Below, piece after piece: positions 37,195 through 46,067 of a DNA stretch of 64,000 nucleotides (position 1 is its first letter; each line of letters starts with the position of its first letter). The DNA comes from Streptomyces durocortorensis (GTDB lineage Bacteria; Actinomycetota; Actinomycetes; Streptomycetales; Streptomycetaceae), in the NCBI RefSeq assembly GCF_016901035.1, contig NZ_JAFEUF010000002.1:1-64000 (forward strand). The letters run 5' to 3'. The position numbers and the translations under genes were made by a program. The notes beneath the pieces are model-generated. The model was not told the origin of the DNA and ran no database searches. It was given only the letters and a program-made list of their open reading frames with translations.

Positions 37195-38136
37195 TCAGGC
37201 CTGCTCGGCGTCCGCGTCGGCGGCCGGGGCGTCGGCGGCCGGGGCCTCGACAGCGGCCTCGGGCGCGGCGACGGCCTCGGCCGGCTTCTCGGCGTCGGCG
37301 ACCTTCTCGGTCTCGGCGGAGGACTGGACCTCGGCGGCAGCCGCGGTCTCGTCCTTCTTGTCGCCCTCGAGCAGGTCGCGCTCCCACTCGGCCAGAGGCT
37401 CGCCGGCGGCCTTCTCGCCCGGCTTCGAGTCACCGGTGGCGGCACCGGAGCGGGCGATGAGGCCCTCGGCGACGGCGTCGGCGATCACGCGGGTGAGCAG
37501 GGTGACGGAGCGGATCGCGTCGTCGTTGCCCGGAATCTTGTAGTCGACCTCGTCGGGGTCGCAGTTGGTGTCGAGGATCGCGACGACCGGGATGTGGAGC
37601 TTGCGCGCCTCACCGACGGCGATGTGCTCCTTCTTGGTGTCGACGATCCAGACGGCGCTGGGCACCTTCTGCATCTCGCGGATACCGCCGAGGGTCTTCT
37701 CCAGCTTGGCCTTCTCGCGCGAGAGGACCAGGAGCTCCTTCTTGGTGAGGCCGGAGGCGGCCACATCCTCGAAGTCGATGAGCTCCAGCTCCTTCAGGCG
37801 CTGGAGGCGCTTGTAGACGGTGGAGAAGTTGGTGAGCATGCCACCGAGCCAACGCTGGTTGACGTACGGCATGCCGACGCGCGTCGCCTGCTCGGCGATG
37901 GCCTCCTGGGCCTGCTTCTTCGTACCCACGAACATGATGGAGCCGCCGTGGGCGACGGTCTCCTTGACGAACTCGTAGGCGCGGTCGATGTACGACAGCG
38001 ACTGGAGCAGGTCGATGATGTAGATGCCGTTGCGCTCGGTGAAGATGAAGCGCTTCATCTTCGGGTTCCAGCGACGGGTCTGGTGACCGAAGTGGACGCC
38101 GCTTTCCAGCAGCTCCCGCATCGTGACGACGGCCAT
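37195..38136 (-). CDS. rpsB: 30S ribosomal protein S2
   Basis: A 313-residue S2. The N-terminus [21 protein letters not shown] is diagnostic, and WLGGMLTNF and [12 protein letters not shown] follow. The last 70 residues form an Ala/Glu/Asp-rich extension ([20 protein letters not shown]) typical of actinobacterial S2 and probably flexible. First gene of the rpsB-tsf unit. Confidence 0.96.
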   Translation of the reverse strand: MAVVTMRELLESGVHFGHQTRRWNPKMKRFIFTERNGIYIIDLLQSLSYIDRAYEFVKETVAHGGSIMFVGTKKQAQEAIAEQATRVGMPYVNQRWLGGMLTNFSTVYKRLQRLKELELIDFEDVAASGLTKKELLVLSREKAKLEKTLGGIREMQKVPSAVWIVDTKKEHIAVGEARKLHIPVVAILDTNCDPDEVDYKIPGNDDAIRSVTLLTRVIADAVAEGLIARSGAATGDSKPGEKAAGEPLAEWERDLLEGDKKDETAAAAEVQSSAETEKVADAEKPAEAVAAPEAAVEAPAADAPAADADAEQA

Positions 38137-38326
38137 GGCCGTACTCCTTGAGGTACTCGGTTATCGCGACCGCAGGTTTGCGTTCGCGCCTGACGCCCCG
38201 ACGCGCCGTGCCACGAGGGACCGAGGAGCGCGGCCACCTCCGCGAAGAGGGAGGTGGCGGGGCGTGCGAAGTCGACCCGGTGACCCGGATCGCCGTAAGA
38301 AGTGTACGGGACCGGTCGGGTGCCGG

Positions 38327-38418
38327 GTGACGGCGATGTCCACAACCGGGCGACGGCGACATCTCCGGGCGGGCGACGCCGACGCCCACGGCCGGGTGGC
38401 CGCGATTTCCACAACCGG
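38327..38418. repeat. four 23-bp degenerate tandem repeats upstream of rpsB
   Basis: Four consecutive 23-bp units begin at 38327, 38350, 38373 and 38396 and end CCGG, GCGG, CCGG, CCGG. Units 1 and 4 contain GTCCACAACCGG and TTCCACAACCGG. Together with TAGTCCACA (38423-38431), three 9-mers (38336-38344, 38405-38413, 38423-38431) resemble the Streptomyces DnaA box TTGTCCACA with one or two mismatches. They lie in the 345-bp divergent region between rpsB and the M23 peptidase gene. Confidence 0.65.
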
Positions 38419-38481
38419 CGAGTAGTCCACAGGAACGGTCCACGATCCCCGGAATCCCGACCTCCGGGACATGGTGGCGGC

Positions 38482-39228
38482 ATGCGCCATCAGCCCGGCC
38501 CACGCCGCTCCCCCACCCACCGTCCCCTGCTGCCACTCCTGCTTCTGGGGCTTCTGCTGTACGCGCTGCTCCCGGGCGCACCGCCCACGCCGGGAGGACC
38601 CTCGGCGCGGGCCGGGGCCGTCGTGCCGGCCGGCGCCACGGCGTCCGCGCTCCAGGCTCCGGATCCGGTCGGCGATGCCGGCGCCGGCGCCCGGAGCTGG
38701 CCGCTGGCGGGGAGACCTTCGGTGTTACGGGGGTGGGAGCCGCCCACCGGTCCGTACGGGCCCGGCCATCGCGGCGTGGACCTGGCGGCGCGGCCGGATG
38801 CCCGGGTGCTGGCGGCCGCCGACGGCCGGGTGTCGTTCGCGGGGCGGGTGGCGGGACGCGGGGTGCTCGCCATCGAGGTGGCCGACAGCGGTTCGCCGCC
38901 GCTGCGCATCACGTACGAGCCGGTGCGGGCGCTGGTCGAGAAGGGCGCGACCGTGCGCGCGGGGCAGCCGGTCGGGGTGCTGGAGGCGGGGCCGTTCCAC
39001 TGCGCGGCGGGCTGCCTGCACTGGGGACTGCGGCGCGAGGACGCCTATCTGGACCCGCTCTCGCTGCTGCCGCCCGCACTGCTGCGGAGAGGCCCTTCGC
39101 GGCTGCTGCCGGTGTTCGGGGTGCCGGAGCCGGGCCCGCAGGCGGAGATGGAGGCGAGCCTCAGGGGGTGGGGCCGGGTCAGCCGCTCACACCGCGCAGG
39201 ACCATCGCGACGGCGGTGTCGGCGATGA
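38482..39228 (+). CDS. M23-family peptidase-like secreted protein
   Basis: A 248-residue protein with an N-terminal hydrophobic anchor or signal (residues 15-32, LLPLLLLGLLLYALLPG) and a LytM/M23 domain. The HxxxD metal motif is in GHRGVDLAARPD. The second motif, normally HxH, is CLHWGLRRED, so the first His is Cys; this form is seen in other Streptomyces homologues and may mean weak or no hydrolase activity. Its last about 50 bp overlap the convergent TetR gene. Confidence 0.8.
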   Translation: MRHQPGPRRSPTHRPLLPLLLLGLLLYALLPGAPPTPGGPSARAGAVVPAGATASALQAPDPVGDAGAGARSWPLAGRPSVLRGWEPPTGPYGPGHRGVDLAARPDARVLAAADGRVSFAGRVAGRGVLAIEVADSGSPPLRITYEPVRALVEKGATVRAGQPVGVLEAGPFHCAAGCLHWGLRREDAYLDPLSLLPPALLRRGPSRLLPVFGVPEPGPQAEMEASLRGWGRVSRSHRAGPSRRRCRR

Positions 39229-39760
39229 CGCCCGGCTCCTCCGCGACACCCAGTTCGATACGGCGCACGGCGGCGTCGACCGAACCCTGGAGGAGCATGG
39301 CCGCCAGCCTCGGCTGGGTGTGGCCCAGGTCGCCGAGCGCTTCGACGATCATGGCGATCAGCCCACCGTGCGCGGCCCGGATCTTCTCCCGGGCGCCCGC
39401 GTCCAGCTCGCTCGCGGAGATCGCGACGACCGCGCGGTGGCGGCGGTCCCCGACGAGGTCGAGCTGCCGGCGCACATACGCCTCGATCTTCGCCTCGGGC
39501 GTCTCGGCGCGCTGCATGGCGTTCTCGACCTCGGCCGCCCAGACGGGGAAGTCGACGGCGCACAGCTCCTCGACGACGGCGGCACGGGAGCGGAAGTACT
39601 CGTACACGGAGGACCTGGCGAGGCCCGTGCGCTCGGCGAGTGCGGGGAAGGTCAGCGCCTCCGTACCACCCTCGGACAGCAGGGAGCGCGCGGCGTCCTG
39701 GGGGGCGCCGCGCTGCATGGTCCGGTGCTCGGCCACGGAGGCCGCTCGAATCCTGGGCAC
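39179..39760 (-). CDS. TetR-family transcriptional regulator
   Basis: A 193-residue repressor-type protein. The N-terminal helix-turn-helix is AARSLLSEGGTEALTFPALAERTGLARSSVYEYFRSRAAV. The C-terminal ligand domain is not assignable. It is monocistronic and convergent with the M23 gene, overlapping it by about 50 bp. Targets unknown. Confidence 0.87.
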   Translation of the reverse strand: MPRIRAASVAEHRTMQRGAPQDAARSLLSEGGTEALTFPALAERTGLARSSVYEYFRSRAAVVEELCAVDFPVWAAEVENAMQRAETPEAKIEAYVRRQLDLVGDRRHRAVVAISASELDAGAREKIRAAHGGLIAMIVEALGDLGHTQPRLAAMLLQGSVDAAVRRIELGVAEEPGVIADTAVAMVLRGVSG

Positions 39761-39871
39761 GCCTCCACTCTACGGCGGCAGGCGTAAGGAGGAAGGGCGC
39801 GGCCGCCGATCGGATGGCCGGAGAGCGTCGACAAGCTCCGGGGAGGGCCGGGAAAGGGGCGTCGCGGGACG

Positions 39872-40708
39872 TCAGCGGCCGGCGTCGGCCAGCTTCGCCC
39901 GGAGCTGGAGCACGGACTTGGTGTGGATCTGGCTGACCCGGCTCTCGGTCACCCCGAGGACGTTGCCGATCTCCGCGAGGGTGAGGCCCTCGTAGTAGTA
40001 GAGGGTCACGACCGTCTTCTCGCGGTCTGGGAGGGTGTTGATGGCGCGCGCGAGCAGTCTTCGCAGCTCGCGGTCCTCGGCGACCTCCACCGGATCGTCG
40101 GCGGCGGTGTCCTCCAGGGTGTCCATCAGACTCAGCCGGTCACCGCCCTCGCCGCCGACGTGCAGCAGCTCCTCCAGCGCGACCACGTTCGCCAGGGACA
40201 ACTGGCTGAAGACCGCGTGCAGTTCCTCCAGCGCGATGCCCATCTCCGAGGCGACCTCGGCCTCCGACGGCGTACGTCGGAACTGCGCCTCCAGCGTGGC
40301 GTACGCGCGCTCCACGTTGCGCGCCTTCTGCCGGACGGACCGGGGGATCCAGTCCAGGGCCCGGAGTTCGTCGATCATCGCGCCGCGGATCCTGGTGATC
40401 GCGTACGTCTCGAACTTGATGGCCCGTTCGATGTCGAACTTCTCGATGGCGTCGATCAGTCCGAAGACCCCCGAGGAGACGAAGTCGGCCTGCTCGACGT
40501 TGGAGGGCAGCCCCACGCTCACCCGGCCCGCGACGTACTTCACGAGCGGCGAGTAGTGCAGGATCAGCTGCTCCCGCAGCCGCTCGTCGCCCGTGGTCTT
40601 GTACGAACGCCACAACTCGTCGAGGGAGGAGGGAGCGGGAGGGCGCACAGTGCCACGCGCAACCGGTGGTACTGCCGCGCGGTCAGACCCGGAGGTGTGC
40701 TGGGGCAT
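39872..40708 (-). CDS. whiG: sporulation sigma factor WhiG
   Basis: FliA-type RNA polymerase sigma factor of 278 aa. Region 2 is [37 protein letters not shown]; region 3 has [15 protein letters not shown]; region 4 has [41 protein letters not shown]. Size and sequence match WhiG, which starts sporulation of aerial hyphae in Streptomyces. The ATG at 40708 gives the normal length. It lies next to the interrupted dprA. Confidence 0.93.
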   Translation of the reverse strand: MPQHTSGSDRAAVPPVARGTVRPPAPSSLDELWRSYKTTGDERLREQLILHYSPLVKYVAGRVSVGLPSNVEQADFVSSGVFGLIDAIEKFDIERAIKFETYAITRIRGAMIDELRALDWIPRSVRQKARNVERAYATLEAQFRRTPSEAEVASEMGIALEELHAVFSQLSLANVVALEELLHVGGEGGDRLSLMDTLEDTAADDPVEVAEDRELRRLLARAINTLPDREKTVVTLYYYEGLTLAEIGNVLGVTESRVSQIHTKSVLQLRAKLADAGR

Positions 40709-40962
40709 GTGGTGCCTTGAGCCGTTCTGCCGTGAAGTGCTGGGGGACTTTTGTCTGGGGCGGAATCCTTGTGAGCGTAGCGTGACTGCGGCGTCGCAGT
40801 CCGCGCAGGACGGGAGTTCCCTGCCGCGTGATCGCGTCTGGCCGTCCACGCCGCCCGCGCCTGCCGGGAGCCGGGCCCGTCGCCGTGGGCGCGGGTTCCG
40901 GACAGGTCACCGATCGATCGTGCGAGGTCATCGGCCTTACCTTTTCACCCGAATGCTCCAGG

Positions 40963-43350
40963 TCAAGTATCGCCTCGCCGCGCGTTGTCGTTGCGTACCG
41001 AAGGAGGCGTCAACCGCCAGCCGTCGCCTTCGCGTTCGACGAACCCCAGTGAGTGCAGTTCGTACAGTCGACCGAGCGTTTCGTCGGCGGAGGTCCCCGC
41101 GGTGCGGGCGAGGTCACGGGGATGGGTGACCCCGTGGTACGGAAGCGCGTCGAGGACCCGCGCGGTGACCGCGTCCAGGTGGTCCCTGGGCAGCACCGGG
41201 CCCCGGCGGACCGGCGGTAGGTCGCCCATGTCCCCGACCAGCTCGACCACTTCGTCCGCGTCGGTGACGAGGACGCCTTCTCCGCGCAACAGCTCGTGCA
41301 CCCCTGCCGAGAGCCCACTGGTGGCCGGCCCCGGGAGACCTGTGTCCGGAGCCACCGCCCCAGCTCCCGCATCGGCGTCAGTCAGGACGCGCGGGTCCAC
41401 CCGGCCCTCCACACGGAAGGGCGGCACCAGCGGCTGAACCCACAGAGGCTGGCCCTCGTTGGGCAGCGCCGACATGATCTGATCCCAGACGCCTTCGATG
41501 CGCCACCGCTTGTAGCGGCTGTGGATGCTCTTCCAGAGCCCGAACCGCTCGGGCAGGTCCTGCCAGCGGCACCCGGTGCGCGCCTTGTGGAACATTGCGT
41601 CGATCATCCGGCGACTCGGGATGAGTCGGCGGTTCGGGTGCTCCGGCTCCCACGCCTTCACGATCGGCTCGATCAGGGCCCACGCCTCGTCGGTCAGCTC
41701 GTCCGGCACGAGCCGCTCGCGCTCCTCGAACCACTCAGCCAGTGAGCACGACAGACCGATCTTCGGTTTGGGCACGGGCCCGGTGATGGTGACCCGCACA
41801 TCGAGCAATCCCAACACGTCAGCCTGCTCGGCCGGCGTCATGTCAGCGAGTCGAGTCCGCGCCATGGTGGCCAACGCTTCCAGGTCGCGCGCCCGCTGGG
41901 CGGTGGCCTTGGTCTCCTCCAGCCACTGGGCGGCCTCGTCTCGGATGTCGGTGAGTTGGCGTCGCTCCTCTATAAGGGCAGCGCTGGCAGCCGCGACGGC
42001 CGACGCCGGAAGCCCTGCCTTGGCGTACTCCTTGACCATGGTCGTGATGGCTCGGTCGAGGTCGGCGATTTGGCGGTCGAAGTCGGCGATGCGGTCGGCG
42101 TGCTGCACCTTGTCGCCCTCGGTCATGCCGACCCACTCAGCCGCCATCGCCCGCAAGCGGTGAGGGTCGCCCAGGAGGTTGACGACCTCGCCCCACACGG
42201 CCGACTCCATCGCGTCGGCATCGACCATCTTGCAGCCGCACACCGCGTCGCCCGGGTACTTCGCGGCCAGCCCGGTGCATCGGTACCAACGGCCACCCCG
42301 GCTCGTGCGAGCCATGCCGACATGGTGCGAGTTGCACCCGGTGTGCTCGTTGAACAGGCGCTTCGACAGCGGGTACGCCTGGGGCTGCGACTTCGGCTTG
42401 CCGTTCGCCAGCCGCCCCATGGCCGACTTGAGGGCGGCCACTTCCTCCGGCGTGAAGATGGGATCGAGCTTGATGATGACCGTCTCGCCGTTCAGCGGCT
42501 TGCCGTCGCGCCCGAACTTGGCACCGTGCCCAGCGCGCGTCCGGTTGGGGTTCCGGAAGATCACGCGGGCATTGAGCGTGGACTCGCTGAGAAGCTTGGC
42601 CCGTGCGTTCGTGGCCGACCACGGCACGCCCGACCTCGTGAGAAGACCCGTGACGTTGAGCCGCTCGGCCAGCTCGTTCGTGTTCATCCCGTCCTCGACC
42701 ACCAGCCCCCACATCGCCTTGAGGACGAGCACTTCGGCCTCGCACTGGACAAGGTGCGATTTGCCCTTCTGGCCCTTGCAGGCGATCTCATAGCCGTAAG
42801 GCGGCTGGCCACCCGTCCACCCCCCGTCCTCGGCCTTCTCCTGCAACCCGCCCTGGGTGCGCTTGCGAATGACCTCGTATTCGGTCTCGGCGTAGTCGGC
42901 GTCACGGCGCATCTTCTTGCGGCCCTCGGCCGTGCTGTTGTCGTAGTCGTCCTCTACTACGCCGACGAACACGCCGATGTCTTCGAGCGCCCAGACCCAC
43001 CGCCAGAACGCCCGGCCGACGCGACCGATGGCGCGACCCTCACTGACAACCACAATGTCGAAGGGGCGGGGCGTGCGGTGGGCGTCGGCCATCAGCCGCT
43101 TGAGGTCTTCGCGGTCGGCGGCCTCCAGCGACCCCGAGATGCCCTCGTCGGTGTACGTGCCGACGTGGTCCCAGTCCTTGCGCCCGATGTAGCGGGTGAT
43201 CTTCTTCAACGCCGACTGGACGCCGTAGCCCTTGGCCTGCTCCTCGGTCGAGACGCGGGCGTACGCGACCGCACGAAGTCTGACCGTGTGGGTGACGCGG
43301 TCAACGACGCCCATGGCGATGTCGAGGGCGTCCGTGTTTTTCTGGTTCAT
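40963..43350 (-). CDS. int: large serine integrase, with IS5-like domain, fused in frame to the DprA C-terminus
   Basis: A 795-residue chimera in the integrated state. Residues 25-170 are the serine-recombinase catalytic domain (YARVSTEEQ, Ser34). Next come the recombinase domain (about 185-300) and a zinc ribbon (CNSHH..YRC..CGC, about 345-390), then a coiled coil (about 420-500). Residues 553-635 (LTDEAWALIEPIV, ARTGCRWQDLPERFG) match the N-terminal domain of IS5-type transposases. After attL at 41333 the last 122 residues are DprA: PATSGLSAGVHELL and a winged helix. The ATG at 43350 has AAGGA upstream. Confidence 0.9.
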   Translation of the reverse strand: MNQKNTDALDIAMGVVDRVTHTVRLRAVAYARVSTEEQAKGYGVQSALKKITRYIGRKDWDHVGTYTDEGISGSLEAADREDLKRLMADAHRTPRPFDIVVVSEGRAIGRVGRAFWRWVWALEDIGVFVGVVEDDYDNSTAEGRKKMRRDADYAETEYEVIRKRTQGGLQEKAEDGGWTGGQPPYGYEIACKGQKGKSHLVQCEAEVLVLKAMWGLVVEDGMNTNELAERLNVTGLLTRSGVPWSATNARAKLLSESTLNARVIFRNPNRTRAGHGAKFGRDGKPLNGETVIIKLDPIFTPEEVAALKSAMGRLANGKPKSQPQAYPLSKRLFNEHTGCNSHHVGMARTSRGGRWYRCTGLAAKYPGDAVCGCKMVDADAMESAVWGEVVNLLGDPHRLRAMAAEWVGMTEGDKVQHADRIADFDRQIADLDRAITTMVKEYAKAGLPASAVAAASAALIEERRQLTDIRDEAAQWLEETKATAQRARDLEALATMARTRLADMTPAEQADVLGLLDVRVTITGPVPKPKIGLSCSLAEWFEERERLVPDELTDEAWALIEPIVKAWEPEHPNRRLIPSRRMIDAMFHKARTGCRWQDLPERFGLWKSIHSRYKRWRIEGVWDQIMSALPNEGQPLWVQPLVPPFRVEGRVDPRVLTDADAGAGAVAPDTGLPGPATSGLSAGVHELLRGEGVLVTDADEVVELVGDMGDLPPVRRGPVLPRDHLDAVTARVLDALPYHGVTHPRDLARTAGTSADETLGRLYELHSLGFVEREGDGWRLTPPSVRNDNARRGDT
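41333..41334. other. attL core (element / dprA 3' part)
   Basis: The junction lies in the proline codon of GLP|GPATSG. To its left DprA sequence is continuous with the family (GPATSGLSAGVHELL). To its right is the integrase tail. Comparison with attR leaves only the dinucleotide GG (CC on the minus strand) shared in register, which fits the 2-bp crossover of large serine integrases. Confidence 0.8.
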
Positions 43351-43415
43351 GCTGGCGATTCCTTGTCTCAGCATTCAGGCCCGGCCGGGGGTGCCACCCC
43401 GGCCGGGCTCGTTCG

Positions 43416-43616
43416 TCAGCGGGTGAAGTCGGCCGTGCAGTCGGCCCAGATGAAGTCGCCGGATGCCTGGTCCACGGCCACCTCGCGCACCCTCAGTTCG
43501 TGCGTCTCGGGCATGTCGCGCCGGGCCTTGTCGGCGAGCTTCTGGATCGTCTCGGCGTCGCGGTTCTGGTCGGTGACCAGGTGGCCCTGCGGGTTGCGGA
43601 ACTGGATCTTGTACAT
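43416..43616 (-). CDS. small hypothetical protein of the element
   Basis: A 66-residue soluble protein (MYKIQFRNPQG..., ending IWADCTADFTR) that I do not recognise. It lies 65 bp upstream of the integrase in the same direction and could be the recombination directionality factor, which is often a small protein next to int. That is position-based only. AAGGAG lies upstream of its ATG. Confidence 0.7.
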   Translation of the reverse strand: MYKIQFRNPQGHLVTDQNRDAETIQKLADKARRDMPETHELRVREVAVDQASGDFIWADCTADFTR

Positions 43617-43672
43617 CGGGGGCTCCTTGGGGAGGAGCCGGGCGGCCTGACCGACCGCCCGGCGGCGGTGGG

Positions 43673-44239
43673 TCAGACGAGCCGGAAGTTGGTGGTGGTC
43701 TTCGTCGCGCCCTTGGCGTCGGTGTAGGTGAAGGTGTCGCCCTCGACCGTCCCGACCCGGACCCAGCGGCCGACCTTGGCCTTCACCTCGTCCACCTGGA
43801 GCTTGTAGCCGCGCTCCCCGGCGTCGGTCTTGGCCTCGTCCAAGGCCTGGGTCATCGCCTGCTTGGCCTGCTGGAGCGCCTTCTTGGCGGCCTTCTTCGC
43901 GGGGTCGTTCTTGGCGGCCTCGCGCTGCGCCTTGGCGGCGGCCTTGCCCTCGGCGCGGGTGATCCCGGCGGCGACCATGTGGCCGAAGGCGAACTTCGCG
44001 GCGTGGGTGCTGGCGTCGGCGCTGCTGGCGATGCCGTCCATGGTGCGGACGATCTCGACGCCCTCAGCCCCCATGCGGATCAGGAACGACTTCAGCTTGG
44101 CGTCGTGTCCGGGAGCGAACAGCCGCTTCGTCTCCGCCGCGCATCCGGTGGTCCGGCCGTCCTCGGTGGCGAACTGCGAGCAGGTGCAGGCGGCGGGCTC
44201 GGCCTGGACGGTCTTCGTGGCGGTGGTCTTGGCGGCCAT
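43673..44239 (-). CDS. Cys-motif / PGHDAKLK family protein, coiled-coil form
   Basis: A 188-residue protein. The N-terminal 50 residues have CTCSQF...TGCAAETKRLFAPGHDAKLKSFLI, a short motif shared with the protein at 52352-52663. Residues 95-150 are a Lys/Ala-rich helix (KAAAKAQREAAKNDPAKKAAKKALQQ). The C-terminus is a small beta-rich part (VGRWVRVGTVEGDTFTYTD). Possibly a nucleic-acid-associated protein; function unknown. It heads the 44239-to-int gene group. Confidence 0.75.
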   Translation of the reverse strand: MAAKTTATKTVQAEPAACTCSQFATEDGRTTGCAAETKRLFAPGHDAKLKSFLIRMGAEGVEIVRTMDGIASSADASTHAAKFAFGHMVAAGITRAEGKAAAKAQREAAKNDPAKKAAKKALQQAKQAMTQALDEAKTDAGERGYKLQVDEVKAKVGRWVRVGTVEGDTFTYTDAKGATKTTTNFRLV

Positions 44240-44354
44240 TTCGTGCTCCCTGAATTCCCGAATTCCGGCCCATCCGGAATTACGAGAAAATCAAAACACG
44301 GGATTTGCGCACCGCACAATTTCCTAAATTTAACGAAAACTAAAAGGGTGGCGA

Positions 44355-44378
44355 GAATAGGTGTGACCACACCTATTC
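44355..44378. promoter_or_regulatory. 24-bp perfect palindromic operator candidate
   Basis: GAATAGGTGTG and CACACCTATTC are perfect 11-bp arms around the dinucleotide AC. It lies in a locally AT-rich segment 116 bp upstream of the start at 44239. This suggests an operator for an element-encoded regulator controlling the genes leading to int. Confidence 0.6.
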
Positions 44379-44424
44379 CCGAACCGCCATTCACGGCAAG
44401 TGACCGGGGCTTCTCGTCACTTCT

Positions 44425-44555
44425 CGTAACGACTGGAAGCTGGAAATTGGAAGCTGGAACCCACCCCCCATACCCCCCGTGCCTGGGCACGTATCCCGCC
44501 GGAGGGGGGTGTGGGGGCGTTCCAGTTCCAGCCGCTCCACTTCCAGTCGTTACGG
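44425..44555. repeat. large inverted repeat with GC-rich stem
   Basis: Perfect 15-bp arms CGTAACGACTGGAAG (44425-44439) and CTTCCAGTCGTTACG (44541-44555). Imperfect pairing continues inward through GGAAC / GTTCC and C-rich / G-rich tracts to a central GTGCCTGGGCAC. The left arm also contains a direct repeat of TGGAAGCTGGAA. It lies between 44239 and the end of the next gene at 44560. It could be a terminator, a single-strand origin or a transfer/packaging site. Confidence 0.6.
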
Positions 44556-44559
44556 CTCG

Positions 44560-45012
44560 TCACCGCCGGGCGTCGGGGTGGTTGACCGTGTCGGCCGGGA
44601 CCCGGGCAGTCGGCAAGCCATCGCTGGCGAACGCGGCCACGTCGTCTCGGCCCCTGAACTGCCGGGCCTTGACGCTCCAGTGGGCCACCTCCCCCACGGT
44701 CCAGCGCGCGACCTTGTACGCGACATAGAGCCCTCCGGCGATGACCAGGCCGCCGGGCACGGGCCCCAGCTCGCTCACGGCGTACGCCCCTCCGACCGCT
44801 GCGGAATTCACGCCGAGGACAGCCCACGGAATCCAGCGCCGAGGACGCCGGACGACCGTGCCAGCGCCCACCGCCGAAATGCGGGGAAGGCCGTTCTTGG
44901 TGCGTCCAGCGCGGCGCTTGGCGGCGGTGTTGTGGGTGTAGTCCGCGCCGAAGCTGACGCGCTTCCCGGTGCGGGTTCGGAATTCTGGCTTGAAGGTCTT
45001 GGCGGTGGCCAT
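44560..45012 (-). CDS. hypothetical membrane protein of the element
   Basis: A 150-residue protein. A basic N-terminal third (KPEFRTRTGKRVSFGADYTHNTAAKRRAGRTK, read in parts) is followed by two hydrophobic segments (about 60-80 and 85-105) and a soluble tail of 45 residues. AGGGACC precedes the ATG. No family recognised. Same orientation as the int group. Confidence 0.65.
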   Translation of the reverse strand: MATAKTFKPEFRTRTGKRVSFGADYTHNTAAKRRAGRTKNGLPRISAVGAGTVVRRPRRWIPWAVLGVNSAAVGGAYAVSELGPVPGGLVIAGGLYVAYKVARWTVGEVAHWSVKARQFRGRDDVAAFASDGLPTARVPADTVNHPDARR

Positions 45013-45183
45013 TGGTGGTCCCTTCCGGCCACCTGAACCCGCGTGCTTTCCTGGGTTCGGGCGGCCTTCCTTGTCGGGTCGTTCGCGGTTGAGGGGCCTG
45101 GAAGCGAACCTTGCTGGGACTGCTTCCGGGCCCCTTCTGCGGGCGGGTCGTCAACCCTTCGCCGGCCGAGGGCCGGGACGGCC

Positions 45184-45663
45184 CTACCGGGCGGCGCGCT
45201 CCACTGCCGTCGTCCGGTGCAGCGGGCCGGAGTGGGCCAGCAGGCTGCTGGCGAGACGGCCCAGGCCGTTGGCCGGAGTGGCGACCTCATTCGCGGCCAC
45301 CGCTGTCGCCCTCGCCAGCAGCTCCGGCGCGGGGGTCCGCTCCGCGTCACGGAGTCCGGCCGCCTGGATGCCCGCCGCGTGACGTCCGATCACCTCGTTG
45401 CGGGTGCAGGCGGCGTTGGCGAGGTCGGCCAGAGCGGCCACCGCCGTGTCGAACTTCCGGGCGAGGTCGGAGAGTGTGACGCCCTCGGCGTTCATCGCCT
45501 CCTCGGCGGCGGCCTTCAACTCCTCGGTGCGCGCCTCCTTGGCGGCGGCAAGCCGGGCGGCCTCGTCGGCGGTGGCCAGCTCGGCGGCCTTGGCGTTGAG
45601 CCGGGCGGTGTCCTCGTCTTCGATGGCCTGGCGGGCAAGCTGCATCAGGTCGGTTTCGTTCAT
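45184..45663 (-). CDS. hypothetical Ala-rich coiled-coil protein
   Basis: A 159-residue acidic protein, almost entirely helical: residues 10-90 (RLNAKAAELATADEAARLAAAKEAR and on) look like a coiled coil. No cysteines apart from one at about 87. GGAGCAGC lies upstream of the ATG. I do not recognise it; scaffold or regulatory roles are both possible. It is downstream of the GTCCGGAC array. Confidence 0.65.
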   Translation of the reverse strand: MNETDLMQLARQAIEDEDTARLNAKAAELATADEAARLAAAKEARTEELKAAAEEAMNAEGVTLSDLARKFDTAVAALADLANAACTRNEVIGRHAAGIQAAGLRDAERTPAPELLARATAVAANEVATPANGLGRLASSLLAHSGPLHRTTAVERAAR

Positions 45664-45727
45664 CGTTGCTGCTCCTTGATGGGGTGTCGGATCTCGCGCC
45701 GGATCGATGCGAGGTCGGCAAGTGCGG

Positions 45728-45862
45728 GTCCGGACCTGGGGTCCGAGGGTCCGGACCTTGGGGTCGGGTCCGGCTGTTGGGTCCGGACCTGGTCCGAGGT
45801 CCGGTGGGCCGGGTCCGGACCTGTGGGCGGGTCCGGCGGTGACGTGCGGATCTGGTCCGGAC
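45728..45862. repeat. five helically phased GTCCGGAC palindromes
   Basis: Exact GTCCGGAC octamers begin at 45728, 45749, 45781, 45813 and 45855. Spacings are 21, 32, 32 and 42 bp, close to 2, 3, 3 and 4 helical turns, so all sites face the same side of the DNA. Extra GGTCCG half-sites lie between them. The array occupies the 404-bp non-coding gap between 45663 and 46068. Confidence 0.75.
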
Positions 45863-46067
45863 CCCTGCCAGATCCGGAGTGCGAGGTCCGGCGGACCCCG
45901 CCCGATCCGGCAGACGACTGCCAGCCGAAAGAGGCGGGCTCGCGCCTCTGTCAGGTGTCGTTCTGGCTGGGGCTCCGGGCGGCTCTCCCCCGGCCTCCCG
46001 GCGGCTGGCGGGCCCCGTGGCCCCGGGCGGGACGAGAGGCCGTCCGGAGCCCCGTCCCGCCCCGCCG

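Noticed and set aside
40709-40962. A gene between whiG and the int-dprA fusion
   Set aside because: Only antisense-like frames; this is the whiG upstream region, and I see no clear promoter hexamers in it.
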